From Psoroptes ovis (taxonomy: Eukaryota > Arthropoda > Arachnida > Sarcoptiformes > Psoroptidae), in NCBI GenBank assembly GCA_002943765.1, contig PQWQ01000030.1, positions 374,501 to 438,500 of the forward strand: 64,000 bases of DNA, given 5' to 3'. Positions within the stretch are counted from its first letter, which is position 1. Every line of letters starts with the position of its first letter. Positions 46,467-58,607 of this stretch are shown here, piece by piece. The position numbers and the translations under genes are program-made. The notes beneath the pieces were generated by a model. It was given only the letters and a program-made list of their open reading frames with translations, was not told the origin of the DNA and did not search any database.

Positions 46467-48377
46467 TCAATGATCACTACTAGCATCACCAGTACCAGTC
46501 GTACATTCTGTACCACGATGTCCCATATTACCACAATTATAACATGATGCTGATTGTGTTGCTGTGGATTTATCATCAACAATCAATTGTGTATTATGTA
46601 AACATAAGGGACCAACTGGTGGAACAATTGTCGCGTTCGGATCAACAACTATTAATGGTGTCGGTATTGATGGTCCAGTTGCAATTAATTGGCCACCAGC
46701 AGCAGCAGCTGCTGTGGTATACATTGAATCTAATTTAATATATTGACCTATCTGGGTGGTTGTTGCTGTTGGTGGTGGCATAACCTGTACAACTGCTGCT
46801 TTCGGTGGTAATTTATTACTGGATACCGATGATGCAGGAGATATCGATGATGGTGATGGCGATGATGACTGTTGTTGTGATTGTGTTGATGACTGAGGAG
46901 TGGGTTGAGGTGAGCTCATCTTTAGCATACCCATACCCTGAATGACAGCATTTGTTGCATTGGTCGATATTGGTGAAGGTGGCAGCCCTGTTGCTGCATA
47001 ATTGATATTGGCACCCAATGGACTCGGCATAAAGGAAATGTATGGTTGAGCAGTTGCTACAGGTGCAACTTGCGGACCTAAATGTGCCGCTGGTGTGGGG
47101 CCGCCACTAGCATTATGATGATGATGATGGTGATGATGATGATGCGGATGAGATTTACCAGATTGATGAAAATTATGATGAAATTGATGGGCTATATGAG
47201 CAGATGAAGCATTAGCTTGATTAGTTGACTGTTGCTGAGAGTTAGCATTAGCGTTAGCGCTCCCTCCGCCAGAACCACTTGACGAATTAGTGGGCGTCGT
47301 TGCCGCTGGATGAAAATTCGATTGTGGTGGTTGACCAGATGAAGTTGCAACAATTTGTCCCGGTATCGTCGCATTTGAACCAGACACCGTAACGGTCATT
47401 GGTTGAGCTGGAACTGGCACAGCTTGTTGATTAGCGGCTGCAGCAACTGCCTGACAAGCCAAAAATTGTTGAGTACGTATAAAATTAATGCTATAATAAA
47501 GCTGATCAATTTCTTTCTTTTGACGGGCTAATAAATCACGTTGTTCATAGGTAAATGCAGGATGATACATTGCCATCGTTAATAGCAACAATATTTCCGA
47601 AAATAATTCATCAATATTTTGATTTTTAGGCAAATAAATTTGATGAACTGCTTGAAAAATTGCTTCTTGTGATAATTGTTTTCGAATAGCATTGAAAACG
47701 ATTGTTGAACATTGACTATTACTCGGTAACATTAAACATAATGATATAATCAATTTAGATCTTGATGGAAAGCTGGAAATGTTTGATGATATATTCGTAT
47801 TGGCTGTGGTTGTCAATGTGTTTGATGATGGAGCAACGATTGTTGCTTGTTGTTGTACTTGATCAATATTTTTATTATTATTCAAATTCGTTGATTGGCC
47901 ATTATCATTATTTTTATTATTAATATCATTATTCATATCTCGATTTTGATTGTTGTTCGATTGTTGTGATGATGATGATGAAGATGATGATGATGATGTA
48001 GTAGTTTGTATGTTTCCATTCGGTAATTCAGTACTATTTGCGATTATAACAGGACTATTGACAATGACATCATCATAATATGGTACATTATCAGTCATAT
48101 TAGTCGATGGTGTTGTTGCAGTTGTTGTTGTTGAAACTTTCTCGGATAAAAGATCACATTTACAAACCATATCTAATTCTTGAAAATTATTTGCTTTAAT
48201 TTCAGCATCTCTAAATGAATTATAATCACGTTTAACAATATCTTGAATGACATTATCAAAAAAACGTATTTCCAACGGTATACACATTGATATTAGTCCA
48301 CAAACTAATTCAATACGTTTAGCCCCTGATAAGCTTTTAAAATATGCAAATATTTCTTCTTGCTGTAATGGCTTCAT
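46467..48377 (-). CDS. ZCCHC14: ZCCHC14/ZCCHC2-like CCHC zinc-knuckle protein
   Basis: A likely RNA-associated protein of the ZCCHC2/ZCCHC14 family. A single exon encodes 636 residues. The conserved N-terminal block spans about 9-64 (AKRIELVCGLISMCIPLEIRF, then DYNSFRDAEIKANN). A long Ser/Thr/Asn/Gln-rich middle includes an 11-residue His run. The C-terminus has one zinc knuckle CYNCGNMGHRGTEC, with spacing C-x2-C-x4-H-x4-C. I do not see the SAM domain of vertebrate ZCCHC14, so which paralogue this represents is uncertain and the symbol marks the family. It is convergent with the DUF1647-like gene. Confidence 0.7.
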   Translation of the reverse strand: MKPLQQEEIFAYFKSLSGAKRIELVCGLISMCIPLEIRFFDNVIQDIVKRDYNSFRDAEIKANNFQELDMVCKCDLLSEKVSTTTTATTPSTNMTDNVPYYDDVIVNSPVIIANSTELPNGNIQTTTSSSSSSSSSSQQSNNNQNRDMNNDINNKNNDNGQSTNLNNNKNIDQVQQQATIVAPSSNTLTTTANTNISSNISSFPSRSKLIISLCLMLPSNSQCSTIVFNAIRKQLSQEAIFQAVHQIYLPKNQNIDELFSEILLLLTMAMYHPAFTYEQRDLLARQKKEIDQLYYSINFIRTQQFLACQAVAAAANQQAVPVPAQPMTVTVSGSNATIPGQIVATSSGQPPQSNFHPAATTPTNSSSGSGGGSANANANSQQQSTNQANASSAHIAHQFHHNFHQSGKSHPHHHHHHHHHHNASGGPTPAAHLGPQVAPVATAQPYISFMPSPLGANINYAATGLPPSPISTNATNAVIQGMGMLKMSSPQPTPQSSTQSQQQSSSPSPSSISPASSVSSNKLPPKAAVVQVMPPPTATTTQIGQYIKLDSMYTTAAAAAGGQLIATGPSIPTPLIVVDPNATIVPPVGPLCLHNTQLIVDDKSTATQSASCYNCGNMGHRGTECTTGTGDASSDH

Positions 48378-49739
48378 TATTATTATATGATAAGATGATT
48401 ATTGATGTTGTTGGCTTAATCTTCTTTTATTTGATTTGATTATTATTAAGATTATAATAATTGTTTATATTTGAATATCGATAATAATTTCTCATTCAAA
48501 CAGGTGCTCAGGGAAATCAATGAGTGAAAAATCAATAATAAACAATATAATTTTCTTCGAATATCCAATGATTTGATTGATATAATTTGACCAGAATGAC
48601 CTATAATTTAAAAGAAAACAAATTATTTTTTTTTAAATCTTAATCAATTCAAGCATACTTATTGGTTATTACTATTTAATAAAACGATTTGAAAATTTTC
48701 ACATAATAAAAATCAACACATATTTATTCAAATCAAATCAAATGTTATGTTTGAAATAAGATAATTACGAACAAGATTTGAAATTATTCTCATTTTTTTT
48801 TCAGTGTGTTTTGAATTGAATAATTGCTGGGAGAATATAACCAAGATAAATCAATCGATGCTTTTAAAGATTAAAAGAATAATAATTCATAACAGAATTC
48901 ACAAATTCGTATTTCGAATCAAATTATTGTTAAGATTATAATTAATTTCAATAATTAATCAATTTTAGATTTTTGATTTGTTAAACAAACAAAGTAATTA
49001 ATGATAAACAAAAACAAATCGAATCAAATCAAAACCAAAAACAAATCCAAATACTTTATTTGTTTTGATGCTGGAATATTATTATTTTGGTTCGTTGGTT
49101 GGTTGGTGTGTGTTTGCTTGTATTTTGCTTATTTTCTTTTATTTTTATTATTTTATTTATTTATTTTCGATTTGTTTTGTTCAGTTAATATGTATGGATG
49201 TGTGTGTGAATGAAACAAAGTTTAAAAGCAATAAGTATTATAAAGAGTTTCTCACTTAAACACAAGCATAAATATGTTGAATAAATATCGATTTGGATTT
49301 ATTTATTATTTTGTATTATTTTCATTTATATTTCATTTATTAATGAATCAAATACAGCAAAAAGCATATAAACGAATGATCAAACAAAATAAATAAAATA
49401 AATGAAATGAAATAAAATGAATCAAAAAGCTCAAATACTGAGAGTGTGTGTGTGTGTGTGTTTTCACAATTGGTGGAATCATCATCATTGAAAAAATAAT
49501 AATATCGAATCATATTGAAATGTGTATGGTATCAGTGCGTTGTTTTATGTATGTGTGTGTGCATTTGTATTTGGTGGCGCTTTTGATGCATCAGAATATT
49601 GATGGGGCAAAAAAAAAATTAAAATTCGAGTAAAGTTGAAAAATAGACCGACAGATGGCGTGCTTGATTTTTTTTGAAAATTTGAAAATTTAAAAAAATT
49701 CAAATTTTTATTAATTTTAATTATAATTAAAAGTATCGA
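48378..49739. other. Intergenic, ZCCHC14-like 5' side to NOB1 3' side
   Basis: This 1.4-kb AT-rich interval contains ATATCGATAAT (48476-48486) about 100 bp before the ZCCHC14-like ATG, a GT repeat at 49444-49460 and two GGCG sites, TTGGTGGCGCTTTT (49571-49584) and ACAGATGGCGTG (49651-49662). No transposon copy was found. Confidence 0.5.
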
Positions 49740-51013
49740 TCAGAATTTATTCGATTTTTTCTTATTTCCAGTCGGTTTTCGTGTTTCATTCGGATTGATT
49801 GGCCGCCTTTTCGATTGTGGACACATACGCGATGCTCGGCTGTAAACATCATTCATTGCAAATGGATTTGATCGTATAAGATAATCAGGGTCGGTCAATA
49901 TTGTTTGCATGTTTAATGATTTTTTCTCTTCGATCGCCAACTTTGATCGACGCTGTTGTGGTACACGTTGATCTTCGCACAGGATTGGATTCGATGAATG
50001 TTTACCACCGCGGGGCATCGGCAACGAATACTTCGTTCCACGAATTCTTATTGGCCGTTTGAAATTTATATGCATTCTAACTTGACCATCTTTTTGTATG
50101 GTTATAGCTACCCGCTTTAGGGTACGAAAATTTCCACAATGTTTACAAAATTTTGTCGCTGTTGATGGATTAATACGACCACATGCATGACATCGGAGTA
50201 TGAATTGTCGCGTTTGTTTTATGTGTAAACCATTTTTCGGTGACAAGACATTAAGGCCCATTTGCATTAATACATTTTGCATTGCATAATCACCAGTGAT
50301 ACATGCTACATTTAAATCTTTATCGTCATCATCATCATCATCATCAAGTTTAATTCCCATTATTTTATTACGTATTTGTTCGAAATTATCTTCAGTAATC
50401 CAACCATCTTCATCATTGATTTCTGGTAGATTTGATTGAGAATTCGAGTCTTCATCATTATCATTGATTTCAATTTCTTCATCAGAAAATTCTTCAATCT
50501 TATCATTATCAGATGAAGAATGATTCATTTGATTGACATCATAACCGAATAATTCTAAATCTTTAACAGTCAATGATTGTGACGATGAATTGGACGTAGA
50601 TGATGTTGGTAGAATTTTAATTTCAGGATTCGATTTTAAATTGACCCCTTTATTTAGTTCTTTTTCTAGCCGTACGGTTAATGCAATCAAACGTATATCA
50701 GTGATGGATAGCTGTTGAAAGTCACCAGTTTTTTTCGAAAAATATGCAACAAATTTTACATCATCATCAGTTGGTTCACGATATTGAATTTCATATGGCA
50801 ACACTTGCAATGATTGTCGTGTTTTTTCATCTTTGATTTCATTGATTACATCGCTTAGGGTGTAAAGGGTTTCACCATAATCCTATGTATTCAATGGTGG
50901 AAATAGATTTAAATCAATTTTGATTAATTAATCAAAATAAATACCTTCAACGGGCAATTCAATATGAATGCACCAGAATCGACGACAAGATGTTTAACTT
51001 TTTTTTGTTTCAT
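49740..51013 (-). CDS. NOB1: NOB1 endonuclease (18S rRNA 3'-end processing)
   Basis: The PIN-domain endonuclease that cuts at the 3' end of 18S rRNA in cytoplasmic pre-40S particles. Exon 1 (51013-50945) gives 23 codons and exon 2 (50882-49740) the rest, phase 0, for 403 residues (human 412). The N-terminus KHLVVDSGAF carries the first catalytic Asp (about D12). The PIN fold continues through DYGETLYTLSDVINEI, YFSKKTGDFQQLSITDIRLIAL and ITGDYAMQNVLMQMGL, interrupted by an Asp/Glu/Ser-rich insertion. A zinc ribbon follows (RCHACGRI...FCKHCGNF), then the basic C-terminal region (GTKYSLPMPRGG). All expected parts are intact. Confidence 0.95.
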
Positions 51014-52356
51014 TTTTACTTAAGAAAATAAACGAATCGAACCCAATTAATCGAATCACAATTTACACATATATTCACGTGGTTCAATTATCAGCAGTTG
51101 TAAACATAACACATGATCAACAACACCTAAGTAGCAACTGCAGACTATAGCTTGTCACATTGTTTGTACACACACACACACATGTGTGTACACATGTAAA
51201 CCATTAAATGGGCTTTAGTGAGCCACTGCCAATAGGCAAAACATTAAATTACTCTCAAAGAACTAGCAGCAGCTCACACAATGAGTGAATGATGTTGGAA
51301 ATAAAGGAAATGCATACATTTTAAACGGATAAATGAACGTATGAATGAAGGACTATAGTTATGCTACGAATCATTTGACTAATTTAATTGTATATTTGTC
51401 CATTGCATTCAACAAAACATTAATTGAAAATATCAAATAATACTCATCCATATATACGAATATACGAAATATGATTAAGCTGCTTATCAATTATGTAGTT
51501 ATTGCTTGTTTGTCAAAGTGAAACATTATTTCAATGATTTAAATATATTTTAAATGAATGTGTTGCAAACAAGACTATTGTTAAACACTATGACTGTGTA
51601 AATCAATGACTGCCCATCTTTAGCCGTTATTTGTTTGTTTAAATATATTTCCAATCCTTTACTCTCTGTGTGTGTGTGTTCCATTTTCCCTGATTCATAT
51701 TTTACATAGAAATACGCCCTTGGTCCATAAAAATTTCTGGACCAAACATTCAAAGATTTCCCTTCGGAAGAATTCTGCACAAATATCATCGACCTCACCC
51801 CAAAAAATTGGCAAAAATTGACGTGTGTTCGGAAACGTCAACGATTTAAAATTGTATTTAATTTATCCTTCAAAATAAAAGCTGACTATTTGCTGGTAGT
51901 TTTAGTTGTTTGCTTGTAGTGGTGGTGGTAGCATGAAATTTGAAAATCATTGATCAATTTATCATAGAAATAACATTACACATCAAACAATTTGTCAATC
52001 AAATTATTGCTTTGATGAAGATACATTTCCCCTTTATAGAAACTCGTTTTATTTTGATACAAATTTTCGATTGACATTCTCAAATATTGTTCTTCAATCA
52101 ACGGTGATACAACAATCGATAAATGTTAACTGAGCGACATGAGAATATATGCCAATCATTATTTTGAGTCTTAGACCTAAGAAATTTGATCAAATGAATT
52201 GAAAAGGAGTTAAACATTAAAATTCGAATTCCAAATTATGATCTGAATCAGAATAAAGAGGTATTGGTCTTGGATTTATTTTCATTTCATTCATTTTTCA
52301 GGCCATTTCGGTTCATTTTATTCGAAAATTTATTAAATCATCTTGGAACGAACAAA
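51014..52356. other. Divergent interval between NOB1 and XPO6
   Basis: This 1.3-kb interval should hold both promoters. It has an alternating CA/TG palindrome (about 51166-51191, GTACACAC...GTGTGTAC), a CA/GT tract near 51669-51680 and a possible 5'-UTR acceptor TTTTTCAG at about 52295-52302. An 82-codon open frame on the minus strand (51550-51798) is not recognised and not supported as a gene. Confidence 0.45.
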
Positions 52357-55300
52357 ATGGCCAAAGTTAATAATGAATCGTCGTCGACTATAACATCAAT
52401 CAATGGATTCATTCAGCAGCAGCCACCACATCAACATCAGAATTGCTTCAAAGAATTCGATTCATTGAGCCATTTCAACAATAATCATGATCATCAAGAA
52501 GAATTCAAAGAAGGGTTACAACGTTTTGAAAATTTAATTAATGAATTTTTCTCGCCCAACACCGGTAATGAACGTAAAAGACAAATTGAACTAATGTTGA
52601 ATGGATTTTCAACGCAACCAAATTCATGGCAAACATCGTATATTTATTTTGAAATGACAACGAATGAATATACGAAAATGTTTTGTTTAACCATCATTGA
52701 AACATTTGTCAATCAGAGATGGTCAATATTATCATCGAATTCCAGGCATTCATTTCGTAATCAATTATGGAAATATTTACTTGCGAATCATTCAAATATT
52801 AGTGCGGCCATACGTAATAAATTTTGTAAAATATTAGTACTAATCGCACGTCATGATTGGCCTTGTAATTATCCTGATTTTATGGCCAATATATTGGAAT
52901 TACTTACACCAGATCCGGGGCAAAACATACTACATTCAGCATCATTAATATTACTGGGTTTAAATTTACTTGGGACAACTGTTGAAGAATTATCAGCAAA
53001 ATATTCTTCATATCAATATCATCATCATTATTCGGGAACAATCGAAATGCAACAAATGTTACAATCACAATTACCGAACATGTTACAAGCTCTAACATTA
53101 TTACTGGAATCGATCATTTCGAAACATGTTAATTATTATTCAGCAACACCACCACCATCACCAACATCGATTCATAATCAAAATAGTAATAGTAATAGTT
53201 CAAGTAGTAGTAATCGAAGTAATGCAAGTAGTCCATTGAATATTTTGACACATATAACCAAATGTAAGTTAATCTTAATCAAATTTTCCCTAATCATTTC
53301 GATTAATTCGATCATTTAATTGATCCAAATTAGCCAACGATACACTGGGTAATGTCTTTCAATTAAGTTTAAAAAAAGGACTGTTACATTCGATTCCAGA
53401 AATGGACCAAGAATTTGTTCATTTGACATCACAAATATTTGTTTGCCTGTCACAAATTATTGATTTTATGCCAGTCAGCTATTTTCAATCGATTAATCCA
53501 ACATTATTATCAGCATTATATGTACTGGCAACATTTGGTTCAATAAATTCATCATATAATTCATCAAAACTAGGTTTAATATCAATGAATTGTATTAATG
53601 AAATAATATCCAAAGTATCAACATTCGATTCGGAAGCAAATGAATTCGTATATAATGTATTTCAAAATACATTTCTATTATTACAATTAATTTTGACATC
53701 ATCATCATCGCTGAAATCCGCCAATGATTATGGTGAAATAAGATTCGATGAAATTGATGAAGATTATTTGAAAAAATTTATTGATTTTCTTAAATTATTC
53801 ATCAAGAATCATCTGGGTCGTTTTGAAAAATTCATATCATTTCCAACCCGTGATTTCTTACAATTATTATTTGAATTTACAGCCAAAATGTGCCATTCAT
53901 ATGATTGTTACTTGATGTTATTAGATACATGGTCTGTTTATTTTGATTATTTAGAAAATTATATTGATCAATATCAACAATTATTGTTGCAAACGACAAC
54001 AACAACAACAACTGCCAATAATAAAATTATATTCCATAATCAAAATAGTGGTCAACATTCATCTGTAAATGACAATTTATTCGATGAAAAATTAGAATCA
54101 ATCAAAGAACCAATTTTATCATTTCAATTATTTTTAATTAGTTCAATACAATTCAGCTTCAATAATGATTATTTGAAACACTTGGACGATGAATCAATTG
54201 ATGATGATAATCGTACTGAATTGGACAATTATTTCTATCAATCAATCGAAATTATTGCAAAAATTACCGATATTTTCCCTGAAGAATCGATAAACTATTT
54301 TGACAGTTATTTTAATGAAAAAATTCAAAATTTATATTTTAGTTTAGAATATTTAATCAATAATCACAATAATAATGATCATAAATCATCGCCATCGATG
54401 ATGAATGGTAATGTAATCGAATCATCAACAACAACAGCTGATAATAATGATAATAATAATAATAATAATTCGAATCAAAATCATCAATTCATTGATCGTA
54501 ATGCACACGTTGAACAAATAAAACTACGTATCAAAGATTTTATCATTGCATTACAATTATATTCACGGTATTCAAATTTTTTCATTGATAAACAATATTT
54601 TGATCAATATTTTCGATATATCGGAACGAAATTTGATAAATTATGTGAAATATTACAATTTATTGATGTACATCGAATGGACAAAGATAATAATTTATTA
54701 TGTGAACAACAAACATCGAATCATCATGATCAAATCATCTTGAATCCATTGTTAAATGAATTCCTATTACTTAAAGCACAGCTAATAGCAACATTCAAAG
54801 CATATATTGTTTGGTATCAACAAATGTGTTGTTTAACAACCAATATTGATTCGAAACAATATGATTCAACAATACAAATAACGCAAACAATTGATCATGC
54901 AACAATTGTCATAAATACTTGTTGTTCAATTATCTGTGATAATTCCATGTATTCTACTCAAACATTTATTAATGATGGATCGAAAATTATGAAATTATCA
55001 GAATCCAAAAAGAAATTATATCATAGTGCATCATTAACATTGAATACATTCTCGGCGAATGTTCGGCCATCATTTATATTCAATTTGCAATCGGTTCAAA
55101 AATTGTTCGATTCCAATTTCCAGACAAATTTATTGCGATTAATTCCACCATCATCATCAATCAACAATAATTGTATCAAAAATAAATATGAAACAGCGAT
55201 TATTCCATTGGTCGATACGATTCTAATATCACAATCAATATCAAATTTCTTAATATTACCATGGTTTCAGCTATCGAATGAACAACAAAATTGGGAACAT

Positions 55301-56665
55301 CGTTCATTATATTTAAATATGTTTATTGGAAAATTATTACATTTATTCAATAATATCGATTTAATAAATGATTCATCGAATCGATTGATGATGAATGTTT
55401 GTGATGAAAAAAAATCCAAATGTCCAAATGTTTATTGTCGTTCATTGTACATATTGAAACAAGTGATCAAATCTCATTCAAATTCACCATTGAAAAGTAA
55501 ACAAATGTTGTTATTAAGTTTAAATTCATCGTTGGAAGCATTTCTACAATTGCTAATACAAAATCAATTATTAAATTCAACAATTGTTGGTTGTCAAATT
55601 ACCAAACACATTTTAGCATTGTTCATTGTTGTATTCAAAGTGTTAATAACACGTGCTCATATGGATTTTATTGAACGTACTATTCAAACATTGCTCGAAA
55701 TAATTAATCGTCATAATTTTATTGTTCCAATTACTACAACAACCAGAGATAATTCATCATCATCATCATCGCCAACATCAACAACAACGAATATGGTTGA
55801 AATATGGCATGGACTACAAGTAGTGATAAAATTTTTAAAATTATTAATACTTGTAATCGAACAACAATCAATGAATGGATTTATTCGAAAAATATTACCA
55901 AACATTATTGATTTTGCTGTGATTCGTATACAAGTGGCCTTGATCAATGGTAAATCACCGATGACAATTTATTTACAAAATTCAAATGGATCTCAATATG
56001 ATATCTATCATAAATTGTTGAAAGTTTATTATCAATTTCTTTATGAATTATTATTGAATAATTGTCGTTATTTTTTCCCACAACGATTCACTAATAATGT
56101 TGTTCCGACAACTTCAACAACAATTAAATCATCAAATAATAGTGGTAGTATTGATTATCATCATCAACAGCATCAACAACAACAACAGCGACATTTTGAT
56201 ACAATAATGGAAATATTTGGTGAATCATTTTTACAACCAGAAAATATACAAATATTCAAACAAAATGTTGATGCATTAGATTCAATGAATGAAAAGCTCA
56301 AGCTATTTGAACGACTAAATTTTCGTGAAAAATTTTGGGAACGTTTCCTTTATTTATTCATACAAACATTATTAAATCATCAATTAGCGCTGTTAAATGA
56401 ATCATTATATCATATTATATTCCGATTGATCGCGGTTGATGAACAACAATTTTATAATATATTTATGCCTAAATTTATTTCAAATTTATCTTGTTTAAAT
56501 GATCAACAACGTTTGGAATTATTGTCAAATTTTCGTATTGAGCCGCCAACAACAACAGCCTCACCACACTCTTCTAATCAAACTAGTATTGATTTTCCAA
56601 CATTTACGACGAAATTAAATCAATTTATATGTAATATTCGTCATTATTACAAGTGCAATATTTGA
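52357..56665 (+). CDS. XPO6: Exportin-6
   Basis: An importin-beta-family nuclear export receptor whose known cargo is profilin-actin. Exons 52357-53263 and 53334-56665 join at T|CC (Ser) to give 1,412 residues; human XPO6 is about 1,125, and Asn/Gln-rich insertions explain the difference. The importin-beta-like N-terminus shows LINEFFSP, NERKRQIELMLNGF and IRNKFCKILVLIARHDWP. Further matches include ATPPPSPTS, LGLISMNCINEIISK, LLPWFQLSNEQQNWEHRS, FGESFLQPENIQIFKQNVDAL and the C-terminal ICNIRHYYKCN. HEAT-like helices run through the length. The ATG in AAAATGGCC at 52357 is chosen because in-frame sequence before it has no ATG. Confidence 0.93.
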
Positions 56666-56718
56666 TATATGTAAAACATCTTTTACACCTTAAAGATCGG
56701 TAAGTCTATGAGAAATAT

Positions 56719-56925
56719 ATGAAATTAGTCCAACTGAGTTTAATTCAATTCATTTTTAATTTTAGGCCCTTGGAAAATCTTGAGCCAGATGGACAAATTC
56801 GAATGAATAATTTTCGCCGATTACTTGGACCGCTTGAAATCGTGATATTTGTCTTATTTTATTTGTCTTTTTTGTGGACTACAAGTCCCTTATTTCGATT
56901 TCTATACATATTTATTATTGATTGA
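56719..56925 (+). CDS. Hypothetical small single-pass membrane protein
   Basis: A 68-codon frame directly downstream of XPO6. The segment after RPLENLEPDGQIRMNNFRR is uninterrupted and ends in a hydrophobic helix (LEIVIFVLFYLSFLW). A TTTTTAG before GGCCCTTGG and a GTAAGT at 56699-56704 suggest that this part may be an exon spliced from sequence overlapping the XPO6 3' end rather than starting at the ATG at 56719. I do not recognise the family. It could be a small membrane protein gene sharing the XPO6 transcript or a spurious frame. Confidence 0.35.
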   Translation: MKLVQLSLIQFIFNFRPLENLEPDGQIRMNNFRRLLGPLEIVIFVLFYLSFLWTTSPLFRFLYIFIID

Positions 56926-57409
56926 TTTTAAATGTCTAAAAAAATTTTTTCGATAATGTGTATTCATCATTTACATAAATATTAATCGATCGATTATTAT
57001 TATTATTGATATTATTTTTACATACAAGGTTTAAAGTTTTCAAATTCAGTGTTTTAAAATTGAATTTCGTAATTTCATCGTTTAAAATTGCATTCAAAAC
57101 TACGAAAATCAACTTGAAAACTCTGAATTAAAACTTGAAATCCTGTAATTGATTATTATTATTGATATTATTTTACATATATTTTTTTTCCGCTGTTATT
57201 TTGTATCTTATATTAATCAAAATTTTTGAAAAAATTAAATTTTTTTGTAAATTTTATTAAATAATTTGTTGGTATTATAATTAATTCACATTTATTTAAT
57301 AATATAATAATAATTTTTATTCATTTATTTCTCTAAAATCATACACATTCAAATAATTCAATATTTTGTATTTGATTTTCAAAATTCATTCATTTCTTAA
57401 CAATTTCGC
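56926..57409. other. Convergent intergenic region with one foldback element
   Basis: The 484 bp between the XPO6 side and the CYC1 stop hold one Tc1-like foldback (57025-57145). The rest is AT-rich; nothing else was seen. Confidence 0.55.
57025..57145. mobile_element. Tc1-like foldback MITE copy 5
   Basis: A 121-bp element from CAAGGTTTAAAG after TA to TGAAATCCTG before TA, with opposed arms TTTAAAATTGAATTTCG and its near inverse. Confidence 0.8.
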
Positions 57410-58607
57410 TTAATTTTTGGGCTTAGATGGCGGCGTATTACGGAAAAAAACTTTACGCGATTTCAAACTTGAACCTAAATGACGTTTCCAATACCATAGT
57501 GCGGCACCGATTGTACCTAAAACAATCAATGACTGAAAATGATCAAAATATATCGATTAGAAATGAATGAAATCGAATAAATTTTATTGGTCAACTTACA
57601 TCGATCATCATTTTTTTACGTTTATCATGCTCGGGTTGTGCACACCATGATAAAAATGTGGTAACATCTTTTGCCAATTGTGATGCGACCGGTGGAGTGC
57701 CATCCGAATATTCGACAGCTTCATCATACAATGCTTGAGCCATAGAAATTGCACCACCAGGAAAATATGGATTAAAATGTTGTCCTTCACCGATAACAAA
57801 ACCAGCCGGTGTCTCCTGGTAACCAGTCAACAATGAAAATACATAATTTTCATAACCATGACGAGCCAATACAATATAACTTAAATCAGGTGGATATGCA
57901 CCATTGTTGGCTGCACGTGCAGCTTCTTCATTCGGATACGGTGATGGGAAAGCATCGGATAATTTACCAGGTCGCATAAACATTTTACCTTCTTCATTAG
58001 GGCCATCTTGTACTTGAATCTTTTGTAAAATACAAATAAAAGTCATTAATAATACGACTATTAGAAAATATATTTACCTCTTCAGCTTCAGCACGAGCTT
58101 CTTCCTCGGTATGTGAAACACCAATCAATTCACGATAACGAACATATTTAAGACTATGGCAAGCGGCACAAACTTGTTTATAAACTTCATAACCACGTCT
58201 TATTCTAAAAGTGAATAAATCGATTCGATTAGAAAATATTTGAATGAATTCAAATGAATACAGACGCTTTATGATCAAATGATTTGAAAACACCATAATG
58301 AGGCCATGGATAATCAGGTGGATGGCAATAAATGTCCATAGCTTTAACGGACTGATGCAATGTATAAATCAAGCCAACAGTGCCAGCACCTACAACACCA
58401 GCTGTTGTGATAAGAATTTTTCGTTTATTATTGACATTTGAATATGAGGAAACATTATTCTAAAGATGCGAAAAGTTGATTAATTAATTTTAATTAATAT
58501 TACTAAATCATCACAAATTGTACCTTTTGATTGACCAAATTGATGGATTTATTCTTAAATTGATTGGTCAAACATTTCGATGATGAACGTGATAAAATGG
58601 ATGCCAT
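57410..58607 (-). CDS. CYC1: Cytochrome c1, mitochondrial
   Basis: The heme-bearing subunit of respiratory complex III in the inner mitochondrial membrane. Exons: 58607-58524, 58459-58266, 58204-58078, 58019-57600 and 57532-57410, giving 315 residues (human 325). The N-terminus is a basic, Ser-rich presequence followed by a hydrophobic bipartite segment (ILITTAGVVGAGTVGLIY). The heme motif CAACH is at about 105-109 within GYEVYKQVCAACHS. RPGKLSDAFPSPYPNEEAARAANNGAYPPDLS and NPYFPGGAISMAQALYDEAVEYSDG follow, the Met in AISMAQ being the probable axial ligand. A C-terminal anchor helix (SLIVLGTIGAALWYW) precedes the basic tail. The second donor is GTCTGT (58260-58265), which I chose because it keeps FDHKAIRRG. 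Divergent from TRAPPC8. Confidence 0.96.

Noticed and set aside
11319..51360. Recurrent ACTATAG sites (for example 11319, 21904, 34781, 40512, 51143, 51352)
   Set aside because: A rough composition estimate predicts about this many seven-base matches by chance in 64 kb of AT-rich DNA.
51550..51798. An 82-codon minus-strand frame between NOB1 and XPO6
   Set aside because: It has no recognisable family, includes a CA/GT microsatellite, and lies in a divergent promoter interval.
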